Notes: generated from the sequence alone by a model not told the origin. Shown: positions 16,360 to 25,435, counted from the first letter of the stretch. The stretch is DNA of 64,000 nt from JAOPZW01 sp963851295 (GCA_963851295.1 CAWKOS010000008.1:331617-395616); one strand, 5' to 3'. Numbers and translations are program-made.

Positions 16360-18675
16360 TCAGTGGCCGGTCACCTGGAACGAGGCGGTCATGTCCGCGC
16401 TCGACGTGTCGCCTGCGTAGACGTCGATGCGCCCCGGCTCGACGACGAAGCGGCCCTGGTTGTCGTAGAAGCCGACGTCGCTCTTGTCCAGCCGGAAGGA
16501 GACCGTCTGCGACTGGCCGGGGCTCAGCGTCACGCGCTGGAAGCCGCGCAGGCGGCGGATGGGCTGTGAGATGCTCGCCACCGGGTCGTGGAGGTAGAGC
16601 TGGACGACGTCGTCGCCGGCGCGGTCGCCGGTGTTCTTGACGTCGACCGTGGCCGTCACGCTACCGCGCGGCGACATCGACGACGAGCTGAGCTTGAGGT
16701 TCGAGACGCTGAACGTCGTGTAGCTCAGGCCGTAGCCGAACTCGAAGAGCGGCGCGCACGACGGGATGTCGCGGTAGCGCGAGTTGTACTTCGAGGTCGT
16801 GTCGCACGGCCGGCCCGTCGGCTCGCGGTTGTAGTAGATCGGCACCTGGCCGACGCTGCGCGGGAAGGTCACCGGCAGCTTGCCGCCCGGGTTGACGGCG
16901 CCGAAGACCACGTCGGCCACGGCGTTGCCGGCCTCGATGCCCGGGAACCAGGCCTCGAGGATCGCCGGCGAGCTCTCGACGACTTTGCTCAGCGTCAGCG
17001 GGCGGCCGTTGAAGAGCACCACCGCCACGGGCTTGCCGGTCTTGACGACCGCGTCGATGAGGTCCTGCTGCACGCCCGGCAGGCCGGGGTCGCTGCGCGA
17101 CTCCGCCTCGCCGCTCATCTCGCGCGTCTCGCCGAGGGCGAGGACGACCTGGTCGGCGGCGTTCGCGGCCGCGACCGCCCCGGCGATGTCGGCCGTGGCG
17201 CACTCGTTGGCCGGGTCGGCGAGCTCGTTGTTGCTCATCGTGCAGCCGGGGGTGAACGTCGTGTTCGCGTCCTGGGCCTTGATGCCGGCGAAGACGTTGA
17301 CCGCGTCGGCGTCCTGGCCCTGGCCCCACCACGGGCCGAGCATGTCGTGGCCGTCCTGGCCCAGCGGGCCGATCACCGCGGTCTTGGCCTTGGCGTCGAA
17401 CGGCAGCGTGGGCTTGTCGCCGGTCTTGTCGTTCTTGAGCAGCACCATCGAGCGCCCCGCGGCCTTGCGCTCGGCGGCGCGGTCGTCGGGCGTCAGGGTC
17501 TTGGCCGGGATCTGGGCCTGGTCGACGTAGGGGTGCTCGAAGAGGCCGGCGCGGAACTTCACGCGCAGGATCCGGCGCACCGCGTCGTCGACGCGGCTCA
17601 TCGAGATCCGGTGCTGGGCGAGCAGCTGCTTGCCGAAGTCGCGGATGTTGGTGCTCACCATCTCCGAGTCGGTCCCGGCGTTGAGCGCCGCCTGCCCCGC
17701 GTCGGGGCCGTCGGCGGCGACGCCGTGGCCGCACGGGCCGTTGTCGGGGTTCTTCGGCGGGCAGGCGCGCAGCTCGGCGACGGCGGTGTAGTCGCTCTCG
17801 ATGAAGCCGTCGAAGCCCCACTGGCCCTTGAGGAGGTTGGTCTCGGTGTCCTTGTTGGCGCAGCCGGGGACGCCGTTGATGGCGTTGAACGAACACATCG
17901 CGGTGTCGGCGCCGGCGTCGATCGCGGCCTTGAAGGGCGGCAGGTAGATGTTGAACAGCCGCTGGGGCGACATGTCGGTCGTGTTGTACTCACGGCCGCC
18001 CTCGGGCTGGCCGTAGGCGGCGAAGTGCTTGACGCTCGTGACGACCTTGTCGGGCTGGCTGTAGTCCGAGCCCTGGGCGGCGCGCACGCGCGTGGCGGCC
18101 ATCACGGAGCCGAGGTAGGGGTCCTCGCCCGCGCCCTCGGAGATCCGCCCCCAGCGCGGCTCGTGGGAGATGTCGACCATCGGGCTGTAGATCTGCTTGA
18201 TGCCGACCGCGGCGGTCTCGCGCGCGGCGATGGTGTCGTCGGCCGTGGCGACCGCGGGGTCGAAGCTCGAGGCCTCGCCCAGCGGGATCGGGAAGGTCGT
18301 GCGGTAGCCGTGGATCGTGTCGTAGGCGAAGAGGATCGGGATGTGCAGCCGCGACTGCTCGACGGCGACGTGCTGGAAGTGGTCGATCTTCACCGGGTCG
18401 GTGAGGCTGAAGACGCCGCCGACGCCCGCCTTCGCGTCGGCGTCGGTGATCTGGCCGTCGGAGAGCAGCTGGATCTGCTGGAGCTTCTCGTCGACCGTCA
18501 TCTTCCTCAGCAGCGCGTCGACGCGGTGCTCGACGCTCTGGCTGGCCGGCTTGCGCGTCGGCGCCAGGGCCTGGTCGTCGGCCGGGCGCGTGGCGGCGAT
18601 CACCCCGCCCGCAGCCCCCGCGCTGAGCAGCACCATCGTCGCCGCGACGGCGGCTCGGGATCCCCTTCGGCCCAT
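16360..18675 (-). CDS. bglX: Secreted glycoside hydrolase family 3 beta-glucosidase
   Basis: A 771-residue protein with signal peptide (AAVAATMVLLSAGAAGGVIA). The GH3 N-terminal barrel carries the KHFAAYG motif (~216-222) and the nucleophile Asp295 in GFDGFIESDYTAV. The GH3 C-terminal alpha/beta domain spans ~400-620 (VVLALGETREMSGEAESRSD), and a fibronectin-III-like domain closes the protein. It hydrolyses beta-linked glucose from oligosaccharide ends outside the cell. ATG 18675 has a good SD (AGGAGG). It is divergent from a GH144-like glucanase, suggesting a joint pathway in which the endo-enzyme makes oligosaccharides and this enzyme trims them. Confidence 0.9.
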   Translation of the reverse strand: MGRRGSRAAVAATMVLLSAGAAGGVIAATRPADDQALAPTRKPASQSVEHRVDALLRKMTVDEKLQQIQLLSDGQITDADAKAGVGGVFSLTDPVKIDHFQHVAVEQSRLHIPILFAYDTIHGYRTTFPIPLGEASSFDPAVATADDTIAARETAAVGIKQIYSPMVDISHEPRWGRISEGAGEDPYLGSVMAATRVRAAQGSDYSQPDKVVTSVKHFAAYGQPEGGREYNTTDMSPQRLFNIYLPPFKAAIDAGADTAMCSFNAINGVPGCANKDTETNLLKGQWGFDGFIESDYTAVAELRACPPKNPDNGPCGHGVAADGPDAGQAALNAGTDSEMVSTNIRDFGKQLLAQHRISMSRVDDAVRRILRVKFRAGLFEHPYVDQAQIPAKTLTPDDRAAERKAAGRSMVLLKNDKTGDKPTLPFDAKAKTAVIGPLGQDGHDMLGPWWGQGQDADAVNVFAGIKAQDANTTFTPGCTMSNNELADPANECATADIAGAVAAANAADQVVLALGETREMSGEAESRSDPGLPGVQQDLIDAVVKTGKPVAVVLFNGRPLTLSKVVESSPAILEAWFPGIEAGNAVADVVFGAVNPGGKLPVTFPRSVGQVPIYYNREPTGRPCDTTSKYNSRYRDIPSCAPLFEFGYGLSYTTFSVSNLKLSSSSMSPRGSVTATVDVKNTGDRAGDDVVQLYLHDPVASISQPIRRLRGFQRVTLSPGQSQTVSFRLDKSDVGFYDNQGRFVVEPGRIDVYAGDTSSADMTASFQVTGH

Positions 18676-18760
18676 GTTCTTCCTCCTGCTCGTGGGACTG
18701 CGCGCGCGCCTGCCGCGCCGCCCAAACCTCCCCGCAGCGGGCGGCGCTCAAACACGCCAG

Positions 18761-18778
18761 GTTCGAGGACCGTCGAAC
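18761..18778. promoter_or_regulatory. Inverted repeat in the divergent glycosidase promoter region (candidate operator)
   Basis: GTTCGA and TCGAAC half-sites are separated by six bases. They lie in the 123-base gap shared by the two divergent secreted glycosidase genes, 20 bases before the ATG at 18799. The spacing suits a dimeric repressor controlling both genes. A LacI gene lies ~11 kb away, but no link is shown. Confidence 0.4.
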
Positions 18779-18798
18779 GGGGGTACCGGGGCCGCGGG

Positions 18799-20508
18799 AT
18801 GTCCCACGCCCGCCTCCTCGCCGCTGTCGTCCTCGCCGCCGCGGCGGTCCTCGCACCCGCCGCCGCACGCGCCGACCAGGGCGGCCGCGACCAGCTGACG
18901 GCCTACGCCCGCGACACGTGGGCGTCGTTCGCGGCCATGACCGACTCCGACTCCGGCCTGCCCGCCGACAGCCTCGACGCCGACGGCACGACGAGCGTGC
19001 AGACCTCGACGACCAACATCGGCGCCTATATGTGGAGCGCGCTGGTCGCCGAGCGCCTGGGGATCATCGACCACGCCGAGCTCGTCGCGCGGCTGACGAA
19101 GACGATCGGCTCGCTCGAGCACATGGAGCGGTACGGGTCGACGGGCCAGTTCTACAACTGGTACGACCACCGCACGGGCGCCAAGCTCACGACGTGGCCG
19201 CCGACCGGCGAGCCGCTGACGCCGATCCTGTCCTCCGTCGACAACGGCTGGCTGGCGACCGGGCTGCGGATCGTCGCCCACCGCGTCCCCGAGCTCGCCG
19301 GGCGCGCGGGCGCGCTCTACGACGCGATGGACTTCGGCTTCTACTACCGGCCCGAGGTCAACCGCGTCCTCTTCCACTACGCGCCCGACACCGGCGACGC
19401 GCCCTGCTGCTACGACACCGTGGTCAGCGAGAGCCGGATCGTCGACTACCTCGGGATCGCCAAGGGCCAGCTCCCGCAGAAGGAGTACTTCGGGCGCTGG
19501 CGCAGCTTCCCCGACAGCTGCGACTACTCCTTCCAGGAGACGCGCCCGGTGGGCGAGGAGCGCTCGTACTTCGGCGTCGACGTCTTCGAGGGCGCCTACC
19601 CCTACGACGGGATGATGCTCACGCCGTCGTGGGGCGGCAGCATGTTCGAGGCGCTGATGCCCTCGCTGTTCGTGCCCGAGGAGCGCTGGGGCCCAGGGTC
19701 GTGGGGCGTCAACCACCCGCTCACCGTGCGTGCGCAGATCCACCACGGCCTCCAGGAGGCCGGCTACGGCGCCTGGGGCTTCTCGCCCTCCAACACGCCC
19801 GAGGGCGGCTACGCGGCGTACGGCGTCGACGCGGTCGGGATGGACCCCAACGGCAACCCGTCCAACGAGGACCGCACGCTCGTCGACGCGGGCTTCTCGG
19901 GCTGCCCGGGCCGCGACCCGCAGCCGCCGCCGGCGCCCTCGGCCTACACGAACGGCGTCGTCACGCCGCACGCCGCCTTCCTGGCCCTGCGCTACGCGCC
20001 GCAGGCCGCGCTGGCCGACCTGCGCCACCTGGCCGCGAGCTATCCGGGCCTCTACGGCCCGTGGGGCTTCCGCGACAGCGTCAACGTCCAGACCGGCACG
20101 CCGTCGGGCGCCTATCTCTCGCTTGACCAGGGGATGATCATGGCCGCGATCGGCAACGCGCTGGCCGGCGACGTGCTGCGCAAGGCCTTCGACGGGCCCG
20201 ACCTCGAGCGCGCCGTGCGCCCGGTGCTCGGCGTCGAGGAGTTCGGCGCGAGCCCGCGCGGGTGCACGATCACCGGGACGCCCGGCCCCGACCGGCTGCG
20301 CGGCACCCGCGGCGACGACGTGATCTGCGCGGGCGCCGGCAACGACCGCATCGACGCGGGCGGCGGCGACGACGTCGTCTACGGCGACGCGGGCAACGAC
20401 ACCATCGACGGCGGCCCCGGCGACGACGTGCTCTACGGCGACGACGGCGCCGACCGGCTCACCGGTGGGCCGGGCACCGACGTGCTCGCCCGCGGCCCCG
20501 GCGGCTGA
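18799..20508 (+). CDS. Secreted GH144/PF10091-like glucanase with a C-terminal RTX-type calcium-binding tail
   Basis: A 569-residue protein. Signal peptide LLAAVVLAAAAVLAPAAARA. The (alpha/alpha) barrel region matches the 'putative glucoamylase' family PF10091: SSVDNGWLATGLRIV, LTPSWGGSMFEALMPSLFVP, VVTPHAAFLALRYAPQAALA. Characterised GH144 members are endo-beta-1,2-glucanases. The last ~75 residues are nine-residue GGxGxDxxx calcium-binding repeats (GDDVICAGAGNDRIDAGGGD, GDAGNDTIDGGPGDDVLYGD), implying folding after export. The specificity (beta-1,2 or other glucan) is inferred from the family and the neighbouring GH3 enzyme. Confidence 0.82.
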   Translation: MSHARLLAAVVLAAAAVLAPAAARADQGGRDQLTAYARDTWASFAAMTDSDSGLPADSLDADGTTSVQTSTTNIGAYMWSALVAERLGIIDHAELVARLTKTIGSLEHMERYGSTGQFYNWYDHRTGAKLTTWPPTGEPLTPILSSVDNGWLATGLRIVAHRVPELAGRAGALYDAMDFGFYYRPEVNRVLFHYAPDTGDAPCCYDTVVSESRIVDYLGIAKGQLPQKEYFGRWRSFPDSCDYSFQETRPVGEERSYFGVDVFEGAYPYDGMMLTPSWGGSMFEALMPSLFVPEERWGPGSWGVNHPLTVRAQIHHGLQEAGYGAWGFSPSNTPEGGYAAYGVDAVGMDPNGNPSNEDRTLVDAGFSGCPGRDPQPPPAPSAYTNGVVTPHAAFLALRYAPQAALADLRHLAASYPGLYGPWGFRDSVNVQTGTPSGAYLSLDQGMIMAAIGNALAGDVLRKAFDGPDLERAVRPVLGVEEFGASPRGCTITGTPGPDRLRGTRGDDVICAGAGNDRIDAGGGDDVVYGDAGNDTIDGGPGDDVLYGDDGADRLTGGPGTDVLARGPGG

Positions 20509-20563
20509 GCCGCGCGCCAACCAGCACCGGTGAGCCGCCCTCGCGGGTACCCTGCCCGTCGAG

Positions 20564-23206
20564 ATGAGGCTGTCGGGTCTGCTGCGGGCGGTCATGGGGG
20601 CCGCCGCTCGGCGGCCGCTGGTGGTCGGGCTCGCCGTCGGGCTGCTGGCGCTTGCCGGCGGCGCGCTGGCGCTGCGCCTGAAGCCGACCGCGGCCACCGA
20701 CACGCTGGTCGGCCGCGGGAGCGCGAGCTTCGCCGCCACCGAGCGCCTGCACCAGCGCTTCGGCGACGAGGCGGTCTACGTGCTCGTGCGCGAGCCCGTC
20801 ACGCAGCTCACGCTGACCTCCGACATCCTGCGCGTCCAGGGCCTCGAGGGCTGCATCTCGGGCAACCTCCCGGCCGGCACGGCGCCGCCGGGCGGCAAGG
20901 ACGGCCCGTGCGCGCAGCTGGCCGCCAGCAAGCCGGCGAAGGTCGTCTTCGGGCCGGGAACCTTCCTCAACGAGGCCGTCGGGCAGATCCAGGACGAGTT
21001 CGCCGCGCAGACCAGGGCGCACGACCTGCAGGCCAAGCGCGCCGCCGCCGCCGCGCGCGGGCTGGCGCGGGCCAGGCACAAGAGCCCGGCCGAGGTGCGC
21101 AAGCTCGGCGAGCAGGCCAAGCAGCTCGTCGACGCCGAGTTCGCCAAGACCGTGATCGCGCTGGCGCTGAAGTACGGGATCCGCTCGGCGCCGTCGCTCA
21201 ACGACCCGCAGTTCGTCTCGCGGATCGTCTTCGACGACACCAAGGGGCCCGGCGTCCCCAAGGGCCGCTTCGCCTACATCTTCCCCAACAAGGACAGCGC
21301 CCTCGTGCAGGTGCGCTTCAAGCCGAACCTCAGCGAGGCCCAGCGCGACCGGGCGATCGACCTCGTGCGCCGGGCGGTCGCGATGCCCGACTGGAAGCTG
21401 CCCAACGGCAAGGGCACCTACGTCGTCACCGGGGCGCCGGTCGTGGTCAGCGACCTGACGAGCTCGATCAGTCACTCGCTGCTCGTGCTGCTCGTCGCCG
21501 CCCTGGTGGTCATGGCGATCACGCTGGCGCTCGTCTTCCGCGTACGCCTGCGACTGCTGCCGCTCGTGGTCGCGCTCGCCGCGACCGGGCTGACCTTCGG
21601 CGCCCTCTCGCTCGTCGGCGCCTCGCTGACGATGGCGTCGATCGCGGTGCTGCCGGTGCTCATCGGCCTGGCCGTCGACTACGCGATCCAGCTGCAGTCG
21701 CGCGTTCAGGAGGCGCAGGCCGCCGGCGCGGGCATCGAGGACGCCGTCGACCAGGTCGCCGCGCGCGGGGCGCCGACCGTCGCCACCGCCGCGGCCGCGA
21801 CGGGCGCGGGCTTCCTGGTCCTGGCCCTCTCCCCGGTGCCGATGGTGCGCGGCTTCGGGCTGCTGCTCGTGGCGGGCATCGCGCTGGCGCTGTGCTGCGC
21901 GCTGACCCTCGGGGTGGCGGCGCTCGCGGGCGCCGCCCGGCGCGCGACGCCGCGGCGCAGCCCGCTCGCGCCGCTGGCCCCGGCGTGGCGCGGCGCCGGC
22001 GAGCTGCTCTTCGCCAATCGCGCGGCGCTCGCCGTGCGCAGGCGCGGTGCCGCGATCGGGCGCGGGGCGCTGCGCCTCGCCACGGTCCACCCGGGGCGCG
22101 TCCTGCTCGCCGCCTTCGTGGTGGCCGCCGCCGGCTGGGCGCTGGAGACCCAGACGCGCGTGGAGTCCGACCTCACGAAGCTCGTGCCCCAGAACGGCGC
22201 CATCCACGACCTCCAGGAGCTGCAGCGCTCGACCGACGTCGGCGGCGAGATCGACGTCGTCGTCTCCGGGGGGCGCGTCACCGACCCCGCCGTGGTCAAG
22301 TGGATGACGAGCTATCAGAGCAACGTCCTCAAGCACTTCGGCTTCTCGGACAAGCGCGGCTGCGGCAAGGCCGAGCTGTGCCCGGCCTTCTCGCTGCCCG
22401 ACCTCTTCAGCAGCGGCCAGAGCGCGACGCGCGCGCAGATCGAGGGGCTGCTCGATGCGGTCCCGGCCTACTTCTCCCAGGGCGTCATCACGCCCGACCG
22501 GCGCACGGCCACGCTCGCCTTCGGCATCCGGCTGATGCCGCTGGACCGCCAGGAGGAGGTCATCGCGGCGATGCGCGACCGCCTGCACCCGCCCAAGGGG
22601 ATCGACGCCGAGCTCGCCGGGCTGCCCGTGCTCGCCGCCGAGGCCAACGCCGCGGTCTCCTCGCCGTGGCGGCGGCTCGCGACGCTGCTGGCGGGCCTGG
22701 CGGCCGTCGCGCTCGTGCTCTTCGCGGCCTTCCGCGCGTGGCAGCGGGCCCTCGTGCCGCTCGTGCCGATCGCGCTGGCGACGGGCTGGTCGGCCCTGGT
22801 GCTCTTCGCGCTGCGGATCCCGCTGAACCCGATGTCCGTCGTGCTCGGGGCGCTCGTGATCGCCATCTCGACCGAGTTCAGCGTGCTGCTGTCCGAGCGC
22901 TACCGCGGCGAGCGCGCGGCCGGCCACGCGCCCGCCGAGGCGCTGGCGCGCACCTACCGCTCGACGGGCGCCGCCGTGCTCGCCTCCGGGACGACCGCCA
23001 TCGCCGGCTTCGCCGTGCTCGTGGTCTCCGACATCAAGATGCTGCGCGACTTCGGCTTCGTCACCGTGGTCGACCTCACGGTGGCGCTGCTGGGCGTGAT
23101 GGTCGTGCTGCCGGCGGTGCTGCTGCTGGCCGAGCAGGGCCGCCTGCGCCTCGTGGTGCCGCGCCTGGGTCGCCGGATCGACGCGCAGCGCGCCTCGACG
23201 GGGTGA
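20564..23206 (+). CDS. MMPL/RND-family exporter (hopanoid/lipid-exporter-like)
   Basis: An 880-residue membrane protein with the RND two-fold pattern: one helix, a large external loop (~45-300), six helices, then the same again. The first repeat has IAVLPVLIGLAVDYAIQLQS (the usual GLxVDY motif); the second has VVLGALVIAISTEFSVLLSE. MMPL proteins move lipids or hydrophobic compounds with proton flow. No SD is present; TACCCT (20548-20553) ten bases upstream suggests a nearly leaderless message. The stop overlaps the next gene (GTGA), so three genes form a unit. Confidence 0.9.
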   Translation: MRLSGLLRAVMGAAARRPLVVGLAVGLLALAGGALALRLKPTAATDTLVGRGSASFAATERLHQRFGDEAVYVLVREPVTQLTLTSDILRVQGLEGCISGNLPAGTAPPGGKDGPCAQLAASKPAKVVFGPGTFLNEAVGQIQDEFAAQTRAHDLQAKRAAAAARGLARARHKSPAEVRKLGEQAKQLVDAEFAKTVIALALKYGIRSAPSLNDPQFVSRIVFDDTKGPGVPKGRFAYIFPNKDSALVQVRFKPNLSEAQRDRAIDLVRRAVAMPDWKLPNGKGTYVVTGAPVVVSDLTSSISHSLLVLLVAALVVMAITLALVFRVRLRLLPLVVALAATGLTFGALSLVGASLTMASIAVLPVLIGLAVDYAIQLQSRVQEAQAAGAGIEDAVDQVAARGAPTVATAAAATGAGFLVLALSPVPMVRGFGLLLVAGIALALCCALTLGVAALAGAARRATPRRSPLAPLAPAWRGAGELLFANRAALAVRRRGAAIGRGALRLATVHPGRVLLAAFVVAAAGWALETQTRVESDLTKLVPQNGAIHDLQELQRSTDVGGEIDVVVSGGRVTDPAVVKWMTSYQSNVLKHFGFSDKRGCGKAELCPAFSLPDLFSSGQSATRAQIEGLLDAVPAYFSQGVITPDRRTATLAFGIRLMPLDRQEEVIAAMRDRLHPPKGIDAELAGLPVLAAEANAAVSSPWRRLATLLAGLAAVALVLFAAFRAWQRALVPLVPIALATGWSALVLFALRIPLNPMSVVLGALVIAISTEFSVLLSERYRGERAAGHAPAEALARTYRSTGAAVLASGTTAIAGFAVLVVSDIKMLRDFGFVTVVDLTVALLGVMVVLPAVLLLAEQGRLRLVVPRLGRRIDAQRASTG

Positions 23207-23835
23207 GCGCGCCGCGGCGCTACGGGTGGGTCGTCGCGGCCATCGGGGTCGCGCTCGTCGTCTACGTCTCGATCAACACCCTGCGCAGCGACCGGGTCTC
23301 CTCGCAGGGGCCGAAGGTGGGCTCGAAGGTCCCGCCCTTCGCGGCGCCGCTGGCCCTCGGGGCGCTGGAGGGCGACGTCAACGTCGCGCGCAAGCCCAAC
23401 CAGGGCTCGGCGGGCAGGCACCCGGCCTGCACGGTCCGCGGCGCGCAGATCCTCAACTCCTGCCAGCTCGGCGAGCGCGGACCGTTCGTGCTCGCCTTCC
23501 TGGCCACGCCCGGCAAGCAGTGCACGGGCGAGCTCGACCGCCTGGCGCGGGTGGGGGCCCGCCATCCGCGCATCCAGGTCGCGGCGGTGTCGATCCGCGG
23601 CAACCGCGACGACCTGCGCGCGCTCGTGCGCCGCCACGGGTGGCGCTTCCCGGTCGCCTGGGACCGCGACGGCATCCTGGCCAACCTCTTCGGCGTCGCG
23701 GTCTGCCCGCAGCTCACCTACGCGCTGGCGGGCGGGGTGGTGCAGGCCACGAGCGTCGGCGAGCTCGACGAGGCGCAGCTCGACCGGCGCTTCGTCGCCC
23801 TCGAGCGCGAGGGGCGGGGGATGACGGCGCCGTGA
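23203..23835 (+). CDS. Membrane-anchored thioredoxin-fold (AhpC/TSA-like) protein with a single cysteine at the active-site loop
   Basis: A 210-residue protein: N-terminal signal anchor (GWVVAAIGVALVVYVSI), then a peroxiredoxin/TlpA-like fold from ~60. The loop after the first strand reads FLATPGKQCTGEL, with one cysteine where TlpA proteins have CxxC, so it looks more like a peroxiredoxin or a degenerate thioredoxin. The cis-proline region is GVAVCPQLTYAL. It faces the outside and is translationally coupled to the MMPL exporter and the B3/B4 protein. Confidence 0.7.
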   Translation: MSAPRRYGWVVAAIGVALVVYVSINTLRSDRVSSQGPKVGSKVPPFAAPLALGALEGDVNVARKPNQGSAGRHPACTVRGAQILNSCQLGERGPFVLAFLATPGKQCTGELDRLARVGARHPRIQVAAVSIRGNRDDLRALVRRHGWRFPVAWDRDGILANLFGVAVCPQLTYALAGGVVQATSVGELDEAQLDRRFVALEREGRGMTAP

Positions 23836-24485
23836 GCGGCGCGGACCCGACGCTCGACGAGGGCTGGGTCGACCAGGCGCTGGCGCAGGAGTTCCCGGGG
23901 CTGCGGCTGGTCTCGGTCGCCGTGGCGGCCCCGCCCCGCGGGACGCCGAGCGCGCTGCGCGAGCGCCTGCGCGTGCTCGCCGACCGCTTCCACGGCGCCC
24001 GCGCGCTGACCCTGCGCCGCGAGGCGGTCCCGCACGCCTACCGCGTCTTCTTCCGCCACGTCGGCCTGGACCCCGACGCGCAGCGCACGCCGGTCGAGGC
24101 CGCCGCGCTCGACCGCCTCGTCGGCGGCGGCTTCGCCTCGCGCGGCGCGCTGGAGGACGCGCTGCTCGTGGCCGTGGTGGAGACCGGCGTGCCGGTGTGG
24201 GCGCTCGACGACGCGCGGCTCGACGGCCCGCTGGGGCTGCGCCCGGCGCGCGATCGCGAGCGCCTGGGCGAGGGCGAGTACGCCGCCGACCTGGCGCCGG
24301 GGCGGATCGTCGTCGCCGACGCCGGCGGGCCCGTGGCCGCGCTCTTCGGCGACGTCGCGCCCAGCCGGCGGCCCGATCGCCATACCGAGCGCCTGCGGCT
24401 CTTCGCGGTGGCGGTGCCCGGCGTGCCCGACCTCCACGTCGAGGAGGCGATGTTCGGCTGCGTCGAGGCTCTTTCGCACGGCTGA
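23832..24485 (+). CDS. B3/B4 (PheRS beta-subunit-like) domain protein
   Basis: A 217-residue protein. The core (PHAYRVFFRHVGLDPDAQRT, GGFASRGALEDALLVAVVET, GVPVWALD) matches the B3/B4 domain that edits or binds tRNA in phenylalanyl-tRNA synthetase beta and also occurs alone. Stand-alone copies may hydrolyse misacylated tRNA, but this is not established for this type. The GTG start overlaps the previous stop (GTGA). Confidence 0.75.
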   Translation: MSGADPTLDEGWVDQALAQEFPGLRLVSVAVAAPPRGTPSALRERLRVLADRFHGARALTLRREAVPHAYRVFFRHVGLDPDAQRTPVEAAALDRLVGGGFASRGALEDALLVAVVETGVPVWALDDARLDGPLGLRPARDRERLGEGEYAADLAPGRIVVADAGGPVAALFGDVAPSRRPDRHTERLRLFAVAVPGVPDLHVEEAMFGCVEALSHG

Positions 24486-24507
24486 ACGGCTCAGTAGACT
24501 CGCCGGC

Positions 24508-24957
24508 ATGCTGGACCTCGACGTTCGCGTCGTCGTCGATGAGCGTGCCGCCCGCGCCCAGCTGCGCGAGCAGATCGGCGCGCTCGAGGGACAGCTCTCC
24601 GACGCGGTCGTCAGCTCGTTCCCGGACGGCGGCGTGCATGCCGCCGTGCCCGCTCCCGGAGGGCCGCGGGTGCTCACGCTGGGCGAGCTCGAGCGCATCC
24701 GCGACGGCCTCGCCGCGCAGCTCGCGCAGGCGCGCGCGGTGCTCGATGAGCGCGGCGCGCGCCAGGAGGCCAGCCGGGTGCTGCTGGAGCGCATGCTGCT
24801 CGAGCCGGGCCGCCACAAGTTCGTCCGCGTCGCCAACCGCGACCTGGGCGAGGACGGCTGCGGCGTCTGGCACGTGCGACCGCGCCTGGGCCTCATCGGC
24901 ATGCTGATGGGGTGGTGGCAGGTCAAGCTCTCCTCTGGCTGTCCCTTAGCCTGCTGA
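24508..24957 (+). CDS. Conserved actinobacterial-type hypothetical protein
   Basis: A 149-residue soluble protein. An N-terminal helical part (VVVDERAARAQLREQIGALE, ~7-110, probably coiled coil) is followed by a compact C-terminal motif, KFVRVANRDLGEDGCGVWHV, and GWWQVKLSSGCPLAC at the end. The two C-terminal cysteines plus the GCG cysteine could bind metal. ATG 24508 is 7 bases after TAGACT (24495-24500) with no SD, hence probably leaderless. Function unknown. Confidence 0.65.
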   Translation: MLDLDVRVVVDERAARAQLREQIGALEGQLSDAVVSSFPDGGVHAAVPAPGGPRVLTLGELERIRDGLAAQLAQARAVLDERGARQEASRVLLERMLLEPGRHKFVRVANRDLGEDGCGVWHVRPRLGLIGMLMGWWQVKLSSGCPLAC

Positions 24958-24958
24958 C

Positions 24959-25435
24959 ATGGGACGCCGTTCTCGCAAGCGCGGGCTGACCGCGCCCGCG
25001 CCGCCGCCCGCGGCCGCGTCGCGGCCGCCACGCCCGGCGGCGCCGCGGCCGCGGGCGCGCATGGAGGAGGCGCCCAAGGCGCCGTGGTCGCCGTTCCCGC
25101 TCACCGAGCTCGTCACCCTGCTGTCGATCGCGCTCATCGTCGCCGGCCTGCTCACCGACGGCGGGCGCCGCGGCGCGCTGCTGGGCTGCGGCTTCGCGCT
25201 CGTCAGCCTCGCGGGCCTGGAGCTCGCGCTGCGCGAGCACTTCGCGGGCTACCGCTCGCACTCGACGCTACTGGCAGCCGCCGCGGCGATCGCGGTCGCC
25301 GCGCCGCTCTACCTGCTGACCGGGCTGCCGCAGATCGTCCTGCTCGTGCTCGGCGTCGCCATCTTCGCGCTGGTCTTCACGCGGCTGCGCGCGGCCTTCC
25401 GCGCACGCTCGGGCGGGCTCGGGATGCGCACGTGA
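24959..25435 (+). CDS. Small membrane protein with a Pro/Arg-rich N-terminus
   Basis: A 158-residue protein. The first ~45 residues are Pro/Ala/Arg-rich and disordered; hydrophobic segments follow at ~50-65, 72-88, 103-118 and 122-140 (LLSIALIVAGLLTDGG; ALLGCGFALVSLAGLELAL; PQIVLLVLGVAIFALVFT). ATG 24959 is six bases after TAGCCT (24947-24952), a leaderless pattern, and begins right after the previous gene. Its stop overlaps the GTG of the VOC gene. No function recognised. Confidence 0.6.
   Translation: MGRRSRKRGLTAPAPPPAAASRPPRPAAPRPRARMEEAPKAPWSPFPLTELVTLLSIALIVAGLLTDGGRRGALLGCGFALVSLAGLELALREHFAGYRSHSTLLAAAAAIAVAAPLYLLTGLPQIVLLVLGVAIFALVFTRLRAAFRARSGGLGMRT

Noticed and set aside
18761..18778. 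tRNA T-loop-like GTTCGA in the glycosidase spacer
   Set aside because: No acceptor or anticodon stems surround it; it is better explained as an inverted-repeat operator.
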